Positions 35,207-43,819 of a stretch of DNA of 64,000 nt are shown here, one piece after another. The notes under the pieces were generated by a model. That model was given only the letters and a program-made list of their open reading frames with translations, had not been told where the DNA came from and ran no database searches. Where the stretch lies: NCBI RefSeq assembly GCF_001898115.1, contig NZ_MKSQ01000005.1:246129-310128 (forward strand). Direction: 5' to 3'. A program made the translations under genes and the position numbers. Source of the DNA: Allobosea sp. 67-29. GTDB lineage: Bacteria; Pseudomonadota; Alphaproteobacteria; Rhizobiales; Beijerinckiaceae. Each line of letters opens with the position of its first letter. Positions within the stretch are counted from its first letter, which is position 1.

Positions 35207-36193
35207 TCAACGGCCCTTCGGCAAGCGCGCGAGGAAGGCGCGCGAGAGCGCCGCGATCTCCTCGGAATGCGTCTCGAGCGCGAAATGTCCCGCGTCGAAA
35301 TGGTGCATCTCGGTTCCCGGGACGAGCGTCCTGAACAGCTTCGCGCCCTCGAGCGTGAAATACGGATCGTTGTCGCCCCAGGCGACGAGCAGCGGCGGCC
35401 GCTTCGTCCTGAGATAATCCTGCCATTTCGGATACTGGGCGACGTTGTCCTGGTAGTTCCACAGCAACTCGAGCTGCAGCCGGTCGTTGCCGGCCCGGTC
35501 GAGCCCGGCCTGGTCATGGATCCAGGCATCGGGCGAGAGCCTTTCGCGGCGCGCCGCGCCGTGGGTGTACTGGAAGCGGGTGGTCTCGGCCGTCAGCAGG
35601 CCGCGGATCGGCTGCTCGGTTTCGGCGTTGCGCCCCTGCCAGAACGGCGCGAACGCCTTGACCGCTTCGGGATTCCAGCCCTCGACATTGGCTACCGCGT
35701 TCTGGACGATGATGCCGCGGACCCGCTCCGGATGCTTCAGCGCCAGGCGGAAGCCGACCGGCCCGCCGTAATCCTGCATGTAGATGACATAGCTGCTGGC
35801 GCCGACCGCCTCGGTAAAGGCCTCGATGACATCGGCCAGCGCCGCGAAGGTGTAGGGGAAGCGCTCCAGGCCTGGAGCCTCGCTGCTGCCGAAGCCGGGA
35901 TAATCGGGCGCGAGGACGCGGTAGTCGCCGGCCAGCTGCGGAATCAGGTCGCGGAACATGTGGGACGAGGACGGAAAGCCGTGCAGCAGCAGAACGACCG
36001 GCGCGTCCTTCGGCCCGGCCTCGCGATAGAAGATGTCCAGGCCGCGCGCTTTCACCGTCCGGTAGCGGACGGCGGCTGCAGTCTGGCCGGGGGCGGCAGG
36101 CACGGCGGATTCGGCGGGAACCATGGCGGACACTCCGGAAAGGCCGGCTGCGGCAAGCGCGGCTCGGCGGGTTGGGAAGGAAGGGGTGAGCAA
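35207..36193 (-). CDS. Exported alpha/beta hydrolase (epoxide hydrolase/haloalkane dehalogenase type)
   Basis: 328 residues. A Tat-like leader (FPTRRAALAAAGLSGVSAM) suggests export. HGFPSS (about residue 71) supplies the oxyanion hole. The nucleophile elbow MQDYGG (about residue 139) carries Asp rather than Ser, as in epoxide hydrolases and dehalogenases. The acid is in WGDNDPYF (about 272) and the His in GHFALET (about 304). It probably hydrolyses an epoxide or halogenated compound outside the cytoplasm. It is divergent from the CGNR regulator gene. Confidence 0.9.
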   Translation of the reverse strand: MLTPSFPTRRAALAAAGLSGVSAMVPAESAVPAAPGQTAAAVRYRTVKARGLDIFYREAGPKDAPVVLLLHGFPSSSHMFRDLIPQLAGDYRVLAPDYPGFGSSEAPGLERFPYTFAALADVIEAFTEAVGASSYVIYMQDYGGPVGFRLALKHPERVRGIIVQNAVANVEGWNPEAVKAFAPFWQGRNAETEQPIRGLLTAETTRFQYTHGAARRERLSPDAWIHDQAGLDRAGNDRLQLELLWNYQDNVAQYPKWQDYLRTKRPPLLVAWGDNDPYFTLEGAKLFRTLVPGTEMHHFDAGHFALETHSEEIAALSRAFLARLPKGR

Positions 36194-36296
36194 GGTCGTC
36201 TCCGTAACTGATGAATAATAATTTAGCTGGTGTCATTTGCAGAAACACCTTTCAAGCACTATTTTGAAGGTTACGGATTCGTGATCGGCAGCGAGG

Positions 36297-36902
36297 ATGG
36301 CATTGGCGACCGGCGACCAGCGATCTGACGAGTTTCGCCACGGCTTTCCGTTCGTGGGCGGGCGTCTTTGGCTCGACCTGCTGAACACCGTCGTGTCGGA
36401 TGGCGTGGCGAGCCGGGATCTGTTGGCGGAGCCGGGCGGCCCGGAGCTCTGGCGCAAGGCGGCCGGGATCGACGCGCCGCTGCCGGCGAGCGGCTCGGCC
36501 GCGCTGTCAGCGCTGCGTGAACTGCTGCGTCCCGCCGTCGCGTTGCTCAGGGGGCAAAAGGCGCTCCCGGCCGAGCTGCTGGAGCGGATCAACGGCCTGC
36601 TGGCCGAGGTCTCGCTCCGCTCTCGTCTGGTCGCGGAGGACGGCTCGCTCCGCCTGGAGTCTTGGCTCGATCCGGGCGCAGCCGGACCTGCCGGTGCGGT
36701 TGCCGAGAATTTTGCGCGCTTCGTCTGCGAGGCCGAGCCAGAACGGCTGAAACACTGTTCGAACCCGTCCTGCTCGCTCGTGTTCTACGACGGCGGCAAG
36801 AACAATACCCGGCGCTGGTGCTCGATGAATCTCTGCGGCAATCGCGACAAGGTTGCGCGCTACCGGGCGCGACGGCGCGAATCGCCGAAGACGGAAGGCT
36901 GA
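36297..36902 (+). CDS. ABATE/CGNR zinc-finger transcriptional regulator
   Basis: 201 residues. The N-terminal ABATE-like helical domain begins FPFVGGRLWLDLLNTVVSDG (about residues 17-36). The C-terminal CGNR zinc finger is CSNPSC then WCSMNLCGNRDKVARYRAR (about residues 152-192). These proteins are DNA-binding regulators, often next to the gene they control. Here it is divergent from the alpha/beta hydrolase, with a 103-bp AT-rich region between that contains GGTGT-N11-ACACC (36229-36249). The ribosome binding site is poor. Confidence 0.9.
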   Translation: MALATGDQRSDEFRHGFPFVGGRLWLDLLNTVVSDGVASRDLLAEPGGPELWRKAAGIDAPLPASGSAALSALRELLRPAVALLRGQKALPAELLERINGLLAEVSLRSRLVAEDGSLRLESWLDPGAAGPAGAVAENFARFVCEAEPERLKHCSNPSCSLVFYDGGKNNTRRWCSMNLCGNRDKVARYRARRRESPKTEG

Positions 36903-36987
36903 TGCGCGAGCGCGAGCCGGATCGCGCGCTCGTCCGGGCGGGTCGGGAGATGCGGGGCCGGCTGCGGACCGGCGTGCGGCAGCGCGC

Positions 36988-38256
36988 TCAGCCTCCTGCG
37001 GGCAGCAGCCGCGCCAGATGCGCGACGAGGCGGCTTGCGACCTCCTCCTTCGGCAGCGTCGGCCAGGTCTCGATGCCTTCAGCCGTGACGAGGTGCACGG
37101 TGTTGGCGTCGCCGCCCATCACGCCGGTGCCGCCGACATCGTTGGCGACGATCAGGTCGCAGCCCTTTCTCGCGAGCTTGGCCTTGGCGTAGTCGATGAC
37201 GTTCTGCGTCTCGGCCGCGAAGCCGACGACGAAGCCTGGCCGCCCGTTCTTGCGCTGCGCGACGGTGGCGAGGATATCCGGGTTCTCGACGAGCGAGAGC
37301 GGCGGCAGCTTGCCGCCATCCTTCTTCATCTTCTCCGATGCGGCATCGGCCACACGCCAGTCGGCGACGGCGGCGGCGAAGATCGCGAGATCGGCCGGCA
37401 GAGAGCCCTCGACCGCAGCGAGCATCTCGCGCGCCGATTCGACATGGACGGTCTCGACGCCGGGCGGGTCGGGCAGGTTGACCGGCCCGCTGACCAGCGT
37501 CACGCGTGCGCCCGCCGCGGCGGCAGCGGCGGCGATGGCGTGGCCCTGTTTGCCCGACGAGCGGTTGGCGATGTAGCGCACCGGGTCGATCGGCTCATGC
37601 GTCGGCCCGGACGTGATCAGGACATGCCTGCCGGCGAGCGCGCCGGCAGGGGGATGGTCGCGGCCCGGCAACCGGCCGAGAAAGCCGATGGCGCGCGTCG
37701 AGGGCTTTTCGCCCGCCAGCGCCAGCTCGATCGCGGCGAGGATTTCCGGCGGCTCGGCCATGCGGCCCGGGCCACTCTCGCCGCGCTCGGCCATGGCGCC
37801 GCTATTGGGCCCGACGACGAGGATGCCGTCCCGTTCGAGCTGAGCCATGTTCCGCCGCGTCGCCGGATGCTGCCACATGCGCGGATTCATCGCCGGCGCG
37901 ATCAGCACGCGCTTGTCGGTGGCGAGCAGGGCGGTCGAGGCAAGGTCGTCGGCATGGCCGTTCGCCATCTTGGCGATCAGGTCGGCGGTCGCCGGCGCGA
38001 CCACCAGGAGGTCCGTCGAGCGCGAGAGCTGGATATGGCCGATATCGGCTTCGTCGGTCAGCGAGAACAGGTCGGTGAAGCAGCGCTCGCCCGCCAGCGA
38101 CGAGACCGAGAGCGGAGTCACGAACTGCTCGCCAGCCTTGGTCAGGATGCAGCGCGAGGCGATGCCGCGATCCTTCAGCCGGCGGATGAGTTCGAGCACC
38201 TTGTAGGCGGCGATGCCGCCGCCGATGATCAGAAGAACGGAGCGGGAAGCGGACAA
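36988..38256 (-). CDS. coaBC: Bifunctional phosphopantothenoylcysteine decarboxylase/phosphopantothenate-cysteine ligase
   Basis: 422 residues. The CoaC flavoprotein half has GGGIAAYKVLELIRRL, the active-site His in DIGHIQLS (about residue 73), and PAMNPRMW (about 120). The CoaB half starts near LAGRHVLITSGPTHEPIDPVRYI (about 208) and carries SSGKQG and FAAAVADWR. It catalyses two steps of coenzyme A synthesis. In relatives dut usually follows coaBC. Here the only dut in view lies 6 kb away. Confidence 0.96.
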   Translation of the reverse strand: MSASRSVLLIIGGGIAAYKVLELIRRLKDRGIASRCILTKAGEQFVTPLSVSSLAGERCFTDLFSLTDEADIGHIQLSRSTDLLVVAPATADLIAKMANGHADDLASTALLATDKRVLIAPAMNPRMWQHPATRRNMAQLERDGILVVGPNSGAMAERGESGPGRMAEPPEILAAIELALAGEKPSTRAIGFLGRLPGRDHPPAGALAGRHVLITSGPTHEPIDPVRYIANRSSGKQGHAIAAAAAAAGARVTLVSGPVNLPDPPGVETVHVESAREMLAAVEGSLPADLAIFAAAVADWRVADAASEKMKKDGGKLPPLSLVENPDILATVAQRKNGRPGFVVGFAAETQNVIDYAKAKLARKGCDLIVANDVGGTGVMGGDANTVHLVTAEGIETWPTLPKEEVASRLVAHLARLLPAGG

Positions 38257-38325
38257 GGCGGCTCCTTGGGCGGGGCGTCGTGTTGCCGCTTCCTAGCATT
38301 CGCCGCAGCGCTCTGTCATGCACCC

Positions 38326-38356
38326 GAGCAGGCGGCCGCGGCGCGTCCGCCTGCTC
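38326..38356 (-). repeat. 10-bp hairpin at lrp-type gene end
   Basis: GAGCAGGCGG (38326-38335) pairs perfectly with CCGCCTGCTC (38347-38356) around an 11-base loop. It overlaps the stop codon of the Lrp-type gene on the minus strand. No T-run follows. Confidence 0.45.
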
Positions 38357-38822
38357 ACTGCCGCGGCAGTTCCGGCACCTTGTAGGCCGTCGTCGCCTTG
38401 ATCCGCTCCATGGCGAAGCGCGAGGTCACGTTCTTGAGCGGAATCGTCTCGATCAGCTTCTTGTAGAAGCCGTCATAGGCGGCCATGTCGGCGACCACGA
38501 CGCGCAGCATGTAGTCGACGTCGCCGGCCATCCGGTAGAACTCCATCACCTCCGGCATGGCGGCGACCGTTTGCGCGAACTTGTCGAGCCAGGGGCCGGA
38601 ATGGTCGGCCGTCTCGATCTGCACGAAGACGGTGAGTCCGAGCCCGATCTTCTCGGGCGCGACCAGCGCGACGCGCTTCAGAATCACGCCGGCCTGCTCG
38701 AGCTTCTGGATACGCTTCCAGCACGGCGTCTGCGACAGCCCCACCCGGTCGGCGAGGTCGGCGATCGAGATGTTGGCGTCGGCTTGCAGCACCGTGAGGA
38801 TCTTGCGGTCGATGGCGTCCAT
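38355..38822 (-). CDS. Lrp/AsnC-family transcriptional regulator
   Basis: 155 residues. The helix-turn-helix is ISIADLADRVGLSQTPCWKRIQKLEQAGVI (partial, residues 18-47), followed by the RAM/AsnC ligand-binding domain ending near TTAYKVPELP. The FYRMAGDVDYMLRVVVADMAAYDGFYKKL region is typical. It is divergent from the NMT1/SsuA-type transporter genes. The palindrome at 38876-38888 lies in the shared 161-bp region. Control of that importer in response to an amino acid is likely (inference). Confidence 0.93.
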   Translation of the reverse strand: MDAIDRKILTVLQADANISIADLADRVGLSQTPCWKRIQKLEQAGVILKRVALVAPEKIGLGLTVFVQIETADHSGPWLDKFAQTVAAMPEVMEFYRMAGDVDYMLRVVVADMAAYDGFYKKLIETIPLKNVTSRFAMERIKATTAYKVPELPRQ

Positions 38823-38875
38823 TCTCTGAAATCCGCGCTGGAGAAAGCAAAATATCCTTCAAGACGGCTCTTAAG

Positions 38876-38888
38876 AGAACAATGTTCT
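38876..38888. promoter_or_regulatory. AGAAC-AAT-GTTCT palindrome, candidate Lrp operator
   Basis: A 13-bp perfect palindrome, extendable to 19 bp with one mismatch (AAGAGAAC / GTTCTTTT), in an AT-rich spacer between lrp and the transporter genes. Lrp-type sites are AT-rich palindromes of this size. Confidence 0.45.
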
Positions 38889-38983
38889 TTTTGATGCCGA
38901 TCTATTGCATCCAGATAGAAAATCCTTTTCTCAATCTGTCAATGGGCGCCCGTTTCGGCGCCACCTTGCAGAGGATATGAACG

Positions 38984-40009
38984 ATGGATCGCCGCCAGTT
39001 TCTCGTCGCGGGTGCGGGCCTCGCCGCCACGGTCCCCTTCGTCGGCGCGGCCCGCGCACAGGGGATCGCGGCGCGGGTCGGCTACATTCCGATCGTCGGC
39101 ACCGCGCCCTTCTTCGTCGCGAATGGCGAAGGCTGGCTGAAGCAGGGCGGCGTCGAACCGGCGATCACCGTCTTCGAATCCGGCCCCAACATGATCCAGG
39201 CGCTCGCCTCCGGCACGATCGACGTCTATGTCGCAGGTGTCGCTCCGCTCGCCGTCGCCCGCTCGCGCGGCGTCGACATCCGCGTCGTCGCTTCGACCGC
39301 GGTGGGTGAGAACGTCGTGGTCACCGCACCCTCCCTGACCAAATTCTTCACCGACGGCGTCGCACCCGCCGCAGCCTTCAAGGCCTTCCGCGCGGCCAAT
39401 GGCAAGCCGGCCCGACTCGCGACGCAGCCGCCGGGCTCGGTGCCCGACACCGTGCTGGAATACTGGCTCTGGGAGATCGCCAAGGTCGACAAGGCCGATG
39501 TCGCGATCGTGCCGATGGGCATCGACGCGACGCAGCAGGCGATCCTGGCCGGCGCGGTCGATGGCGGCACGGTGCGCGAGCCGGCCCTGACCATCCTCCA
39601 GACCCGCAATCCGCAGATCAAGCTCGTCGCGGGCGGCGAGGAGGTTTTTCCGGGCCAGCCTGGCACGGTCGTCGCGGTCTCGGGCGCCTTCGCCACCAAG
39701 AACCCCGACGCGGTTCAGACGGTGGTCAACGGCCTCGTCAAGGCGGCGGCGCTGATCAAATCCGACCCGGACAAGGCCGCGCCCCATGTCGCCGCCGCGC
39801 TCGGCAAGGGCATCGTCGACCCCGCCCTGATCCGCAAGGCGCTGGTCTCGCCGGCGAGCCGCTTCGAGATCGACCTGCGCAAGATCATCGAGCCCTCGCG
39901 CGCGCTGCAGGCCTATCAGGTCAAGCTCGGCTCGCTCGACAAGGAGGCGCCCTTCGACGGGCTGTTCGACACGCGCTACTACGAGCGCGCGGTCAAGGCG
40001 GGCGGCTGA
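38984..40009 (+). CDS. NMT1/SsuA-type ABC transporter substrate-binding protein
   Basis: 341 residues, with Tat-like leader MDRRQFLVAGAGLAATVPF ending near ARAQ. The fold markers are VGYIPIVGTAPFFVANGEGWLK (partial), ESGPNMIQALASGTIDVYVAGVAPLAV and ATQPPGSVPDTVLEYWL. This family brings in sulfonates, taurine, nitrate or pyrimidine precursors. The ligand cannot be named. It is the first gene of a three-gene importer operon, with AGAGGA upstream of the ATG, divergent from an Lrp-type regulator. Confidence 0.92.
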   Translation: MDRRQFLVAGAGLAATVPFVGAARAQGIAARVGYIPIVGTAPFFVANGEGWLKQGGVEPAITVFESGPNMIQALASGTIDVYVAGVAPLAVARSRGVDIRVVASTAVGENVVVTAPSLTKFFTDGVAPAAAFKAFRAANGKPARLATQPPGSVPDTVLEYWLWEIAKVDKADVAIVPMGIDATQQAILAGAVDGGTVREPALTILQTRNPQIKLVAGGEEVFPGQPGTVVAVSGAFATKNPDAVQTVVNGLVKAAALIKSDPDKAAPHVAAALGKGIVDPALIRKALVSPASRFEIDLRKIIEPSRALQAYQVKLGSLDKEAPFDGLFDTRYYERAVKAGG

Positions 40010-40013
40010 CAGC

Positions 40014-40766
40014 GTGACGCGCCTGCGGGCTCCGGCCCTTGCCCTGCTCGGCCTCGTCGCCTTCCTGCTGATCTGGGAGGCGGTGCCCTCCCTCGGATGG
40101 GTCAACCCGGCCTTCCTGCCGCCGCCCAGCTCCTTGCCGCAGGCCTTCCTGCGCGAGGTCTCGTCGGGCGCCTGGCTCTCGGCCATCCTCGGCTCGCTGC
40201 AGCACTATGTCGTCGGCCTCTTCGTCGGTGCCGGCCTCGGCATCGCGCTCGGCGTCCTGATCGGCATGTCGAGGACCGCCGAGCAGGCGACGGCCTGGGT
40301 CGTGCGCGTGCTGCGGCCCGTGCCGGGCCTCGCCTGGGTGCCCTTCGCCATCATCTGGTTCGGCGTCACGCCCGGCGCCGCGGTCTTCATCATCGCCGTC
40401 GGCGTGTTCTGGATCAGCTTCTTCGCGGCGCAGGGCGCGATCCGCGGCGTCGATCGCGATCTCGTCGAGGTGGCGGACGCCTTCGGCTTCCGTTCCCCCT
40501 GGCAGCGCCTGTTCAAGATCCTGCTGCCCGCGGCGATGCCGGGCATCCTCGTCGGCTTCCGCACCGCTCTGGGCCAGGCCTGGATGGCAGTTGTCGCGGC
40601 CGAGATATTCGGCGTCGCCGGTGTCGGCCAGCGCATGATGCAGGCGTCCAGCCTGCTCGCGACCGATATCGTCGTGGTCTACATGCTGACGATGGCGGCG
40701 CTTTACGGGCTGCTCGATACCGCCTTCGTCGCCTTCCAGGGATGGGTGCTGCGTTGGAAAGCGTGA
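40014..40766 (+). CDS. ABC transporter permease (SsuC/TauC type)
   Basis: 250 residues starting at GTG, four bases after the previous stop. Six spans are predicted. The N-terminal LPAFL-like segment AFLPPPSSLPQAFLRE is typical of SsuC. The coupling loop is DVFGFR-like (VADAFGFRSPWQRLFKILLPAAMPGI, partial, about residue 150). It forms the membrane channel of the NMT1-type importer. Confidence 0.92.
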   Translation: MTRLRAPALALLGLVAFLLIWEAVPSLGWVNPAFLPPPSSLPQAFLREVSSGAWLSAILGSLQHYVVGLFVGAGLGIALGVLIGMSRTAEQATAWVVRVLRPVPGLAWVPFAIIWFGVTPGAAVFIIAVGVFWISFFAAQGAIRGVDRDLVEVADAFGFRSPWQRLFKILLPAAMPGILVGFRTALGQAWMAVVAAEIFGVAGVGQRMMQASSLLATDIVVVYMLTMAALYGLLDTAFVAFQGWVLRWKA

Positions 40767-41518
40767 TCGACATCAAGGGCCTGTCGCTGACCTTCACCCG
40801 CGACGGCGAAGACACCGAGGTGCTGCGCAAGCTCGACCTGTCGGTCGGCCGCGGCGAATTCCTCGCCATCGTCGGTCCCTCCGGCGTCGGCAAGTCGACG
40901 CTGCTGCGCGTCATCGCCGGGCTGGCCAGGCCGAGCGGCGGCGAGGTCGTCATCCATGCCAGGGACACCGCGCGCCGCCCCGTCGCGCTGGTCTTCCAGG
41001 ATTCCCGGCTCCTGCCCTGGCGCAAGGTGATCTCCAATGTCGGCTTCGGCCTCGAGGGCCGGGCCTCGCGCAGCGAGCGGCTGGTCAAGGCGCAGGCGAT
41101 GCTCGATCTCGTCGGCCTCGGCGGACTGGCGCAGCGCTGGCCGCATCAGCTCTCCGGCGGCCAGCGCCAGCGCGTCTCACTGGCACGGGCGCTCGCCGTC
41201 GAGCCCGAGATCCTGCTGATGGACGAGCCCTTCTCGGCGCTCGACGCGCTGACGCGCGAAAATCTGCAGGACGAGTTGATCCGCGTCTGGCAGCGCACCG
41301 GCAAGACGGTGCTCTTCGTCACCCATGACATCGACGAGGCCGCCTATCTCGCCGACCGGGTCGTGATCTTGTCGGGCGCGCCCGGGCAGATCGTCGCCGA
41401 GCACCGCATCGATGCGGCCCGCCCGCGCCGGCGCGGCGCGGCGGCGGAGGCCGAGATCGTCCGCGCGGTGCGGCAGGGTCTCGGCGCCGATATCGTCATG
41501 GACGGGGCGGCGATCTGA
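40742..41518 (+). CDS. ABC transporter ATP-binding protein (SsuB/TauB type)
   Basis: 258 residues if started at the ATG at 40742, which overlaps the permease end by 25 bases. A GTG at 40763 that overlaps the permease stop (GTGA) and has GGAAAG upstream is equally plausible. Walker A is GPSGVGKST (about residue 44). The Q-loop is FQDSRLLPW, the signature LSGGQRQRVSLARAL (about 138), Walker B LLMDEPFSALD, and the H-loop FVTHDIDEAAYL. It energises the NMT1-type importer. Confidence 0.93.
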   Translation: MGAALESVIDIKGLSLTFTRDGEDTEVLRKLDLSVGRGEFLAIVGPSGVGKSTLLRVIAGLARPSGGEVVIHARDTARRPVALVFQDSRLLPWRKVISNVGFGLEGRASRSERLVKAQAMLDLVGLGGLAQRWPHQLSGGQRQRVSLARALAVEPEILLMDEPFSALDALTRENLQDELIRVWQRTGKTVLFVTHDIDEAAYLADRVVILSGAPGQIVAEHRIDAARPRRRGAAAEAEIVRAVRQGLGADIVMDGAAI

Positions 41519-41609
41519 AGCACCATTCTTCCGCCTCACCGGCTTGTCATTGGCGCCAAGAGGTCGTTTGAGGCATCTGGCAGTCATGACGAAGGACGGA
41601 AGCGGGACG

Positions 41610-43811
41610 ATGATGCGCCAATTCGACCGGTGCGAGGGCGCGAAGAGCGGACTCGCCCGCCGGTTCCTGGCCGGCGCGCTGCTGGCCCTGGGGCTGATGG
41701 CGCCGGGCATGGCCCGCGCGGCCGAATCGGCCGCCGTGACCTCGCCGCGCGTCACTGCGACCCTACTGTCCGGCCGCGATAGCGTCGCGCCGGGCGAGCG
41801 CTTCCATGTCGCGCTCGTCCAGAAGCTGGCGCCGCACTGGCATACCTATTGGCGCAACCCCGGCGATTCCGGCGAGCCCACCCAGATCCATTGGACCCTC
41901 CCGGCGGGAGCCCGGGCCGGCGAGATCGCCTGGCCGGCGCCGCGCGCCATTCGCGTCGATCCGCTGGTGAATTTCGGCTTCGAGGGCACGGTCCTGCTGC
42001 CGGTCGAGATCACGGTCCCGGTCGAGGCGAAGCCGGGGGAGACCTTCTCGCTGAAGGCGGAGGCGACCTGGCTGGTCTGCGAGAAGATCTGCATTCCCGA
42101 GGAGGGCTCCTTCTCGCTCGACCTGCCCGTGGCTGGTGCCAGCAGGACCGACGCGGCCGCACAGCAGCGCATTGATGCGGCGCTTGCCGCCTTGCCGAAG
42201 CCGGCCGGTTTCCGCGGCAGGCTCACGGCCGATGGCGACGGGCTGGCGCTGGCCTTGCCGGGCCTGCCGGCGGATGCGAGCGATCTGCGCTTCTTTCCCT
42301 TTTCCGACACGCTCATCGACCACGCTGCGGACCAGCCCGCGACCATCGGAAAGGCCGCGCGCCTCCTGCTGGCGCGCTCGGGCGGCTTCAAGCTCGAGAA
42401 GCCCGAAGTCGCGGGCGTGCTGACCTTCAACGAGGGGGGCGAGGCGCGTGCGCTCGTGCTGACGGCCGACGCGGATCCCGCCCTGCTTGCCGGTGAGGCA
42501 GGCCCTGGCACGGCGGCATCGCCGCCCGCCGCGGTGCGCATCTCCGTCCCCGCGCAGGGCGCCGACCTGACGCTGCTCGCGGCACTGGCCTTCGCCTTGG
42601 CCGGCGGGTTGATTCTCAACCTGATGCCCTGCGTGCTGCCGGTCCTGTTCATCAAGGCGCTCGGCTTTGCGCAGACGGCGCATCGCAGCCGCGCCGAAAC
42701 CCGTGAGCAGGGCCTGCTCTTCCTCTGCGGCGTGCTGCTGGCCTTCCTCGTGCTGGCCGGCGCCGTGATCGCGCTGGGCGCTCTCGGCAGCAGCGTCGGC
42801 TGGGGCTTCCAGCTGCAATCGCCGCCGCTCGTCATCGCGCTGGCGGTGGTGATGGTGCTGATCGGCCTCAACCTGATCGGCGCCTTCGAGATCGGCGGCT
42901 CGGTCGTCGGCGTCGGCGACGGGCTGGCCAGCCGCGGCGGTCGCCTCGGCGCCTTCATGACCGGGATGCTCGCCGTCGTCGTCGCCACGCCCTGCACGGC
43001 GCCCTTCATGGGGGCGGCGATGGGCTATGCGGTGACGCAGCCGCCGGCGGTCGCGCTCTCGGTCTTCATGGCGCTGGCGCTGGGCTTCGCCTTGCCGGTG
43101 GTGGCGCTCTCCTTCGCGCCCGGCCTGCTGCGGCTGCTGCCCAAGCCCGGGCGCTGGATGCTGGTGCTGAAGCAGGCCTTCGCCTTCCCGATGTTCGCCA
43201 CCGCGATCTGGCTGATCTGGGTCGCTTCGGTGCAGACCGGGCCGCAAGGCGTGCTCGCCGCGCTGGTCGCCGTGCTGGCGGCCGGCTTCGTCGTCTGGCT
43301 CGTCGGCGTGACGCGCGGCTCGCTGACGCGTCGCGTCTTCGGAACGGCCCTGTCGGTGCTGGTCGTCATCGGCGCCGGCTGGTTCGCGCTCGAGAACGCC
43401 GTCCCGGGCGCCAATACCGAGGCGCGGGCGGGCGCCGTCGAGGCCTGGAGCCCTGAGCGCGTCGCGGCCTTGCAGGCCGAAGGCAAGCCGGTCTTCGTCA
43501 ACTTCACCGCCGCCTGGTGCATCACCTGTCTGGCCAATGAGCGCGTCGCGCTGTCGCGGCAGGAGGTCAAGGACGCCTTCGCCCGGCTCGGCGTCACCTA
43601 TCTCAAGGGCGACTGGACCAATCGCGATTCACGCATCGCCCGGGCGCTCGCCGAGCAGGGCCGCGCCGGCGTGCCGCTCTACCTGTTCTATCCCGGCGCC
43701 AGGGACGCGACCCCCGAGGTCCTGCCGCAGCTGCTGACGCCGGACACGGTGATCGCGGCGGCGGAGCGGGCGGCAGGGCGGGACGGGAAGACGGCGGCGA
43801 ACCGCCCCTGA
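41610..43811 (+). CDS. DsbD-family protein-disulfide reductase (ScsB-like)
   Basis: 733 residues in three parts. After a signal peptide (LALGLMAPGMARA), an N-terminal periplasmic domain carries LVCEKICIPEEG (Cys pair, about residue 153). An eight-span core has the redox cysteines in NLMPCVLPVL (about 338) and VVATPCTAPFMG (about 458). A C-terminal thioredoxin-like domain has TAAWCITCL (about 634). It passes electrons from cytosolic thioredoxin to periplasmic proteins. The N-terminal domain resembles the longer ScsB/DUF255-type form. Start choice lies between 41586 and 41610. Confidence 0.92.
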   Translation: MMRQFDRCEGAKSGLARRFLAGALLALGLMAPGMARAAESAAVTSPRVTATLLSGRDSVAPGERFHVALVQKLAPHWHTYWRNPGDSGEPTQIHWTLPAGARAGEIAWPAPRAIRVDPLVNFGFEGTVLLPVEITVPVEAKPGETFSLKAEATWLVCEKICIPEEGSFSLDLPVAGASRTDAAAQQRIDAALAALPKPAGFRGRLTADGDGLALALPGLPADASDLRFFPFSDTLIDHAADQPATIGKAARLLLARSGGFKLEKPEVAGVLTFNEGGEARALVLTADADPALLAGEAGPGTAASPPAAVRISVPAQGADLTLLAALAFALAGGLILNLMPCVLPVLFIKALGFAQTAHRSRAETREQGLLFLCGVLLAFLVLAGAVIALGALGSSVGWGFQLQSPPLVIALAVVMVLIGLNLIGAFEIGGSVVGVGDGLASRGGRLGAFMTGMLAVVVATPCTAPFMGAAMGYAVTQPPAVALSVFMALALGFALPVVALSFAPGLLRLLPKPGRWMLVLKQAFAFPMFATAIWLIWVASVQTGPQGVLAALVAVLAAGFVVWLVGVTRGSLTRRVFGTALSVLVVIGAGWFALENAVPGANTEARAGAVEAWSPERVAALQAEGKPVFVNFTAAWCITCLANERVALSRQEVKDAFARLGVTYLKGDWTNRDSRIARALAEQGRAGVPLYLFYPGARDATPEVLPQLLTPDTVIAAAERAAGRDGKTAANRP

Positions 43812-43819
43812 TCCCGGTG

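Noticed and set aside
38823..38983. Thiamine (TPP) riboswitch before the NMT1-type gene
   Set aside because: No CTGAGA or ACCTGA-type conserved elements were seen in the spacer.
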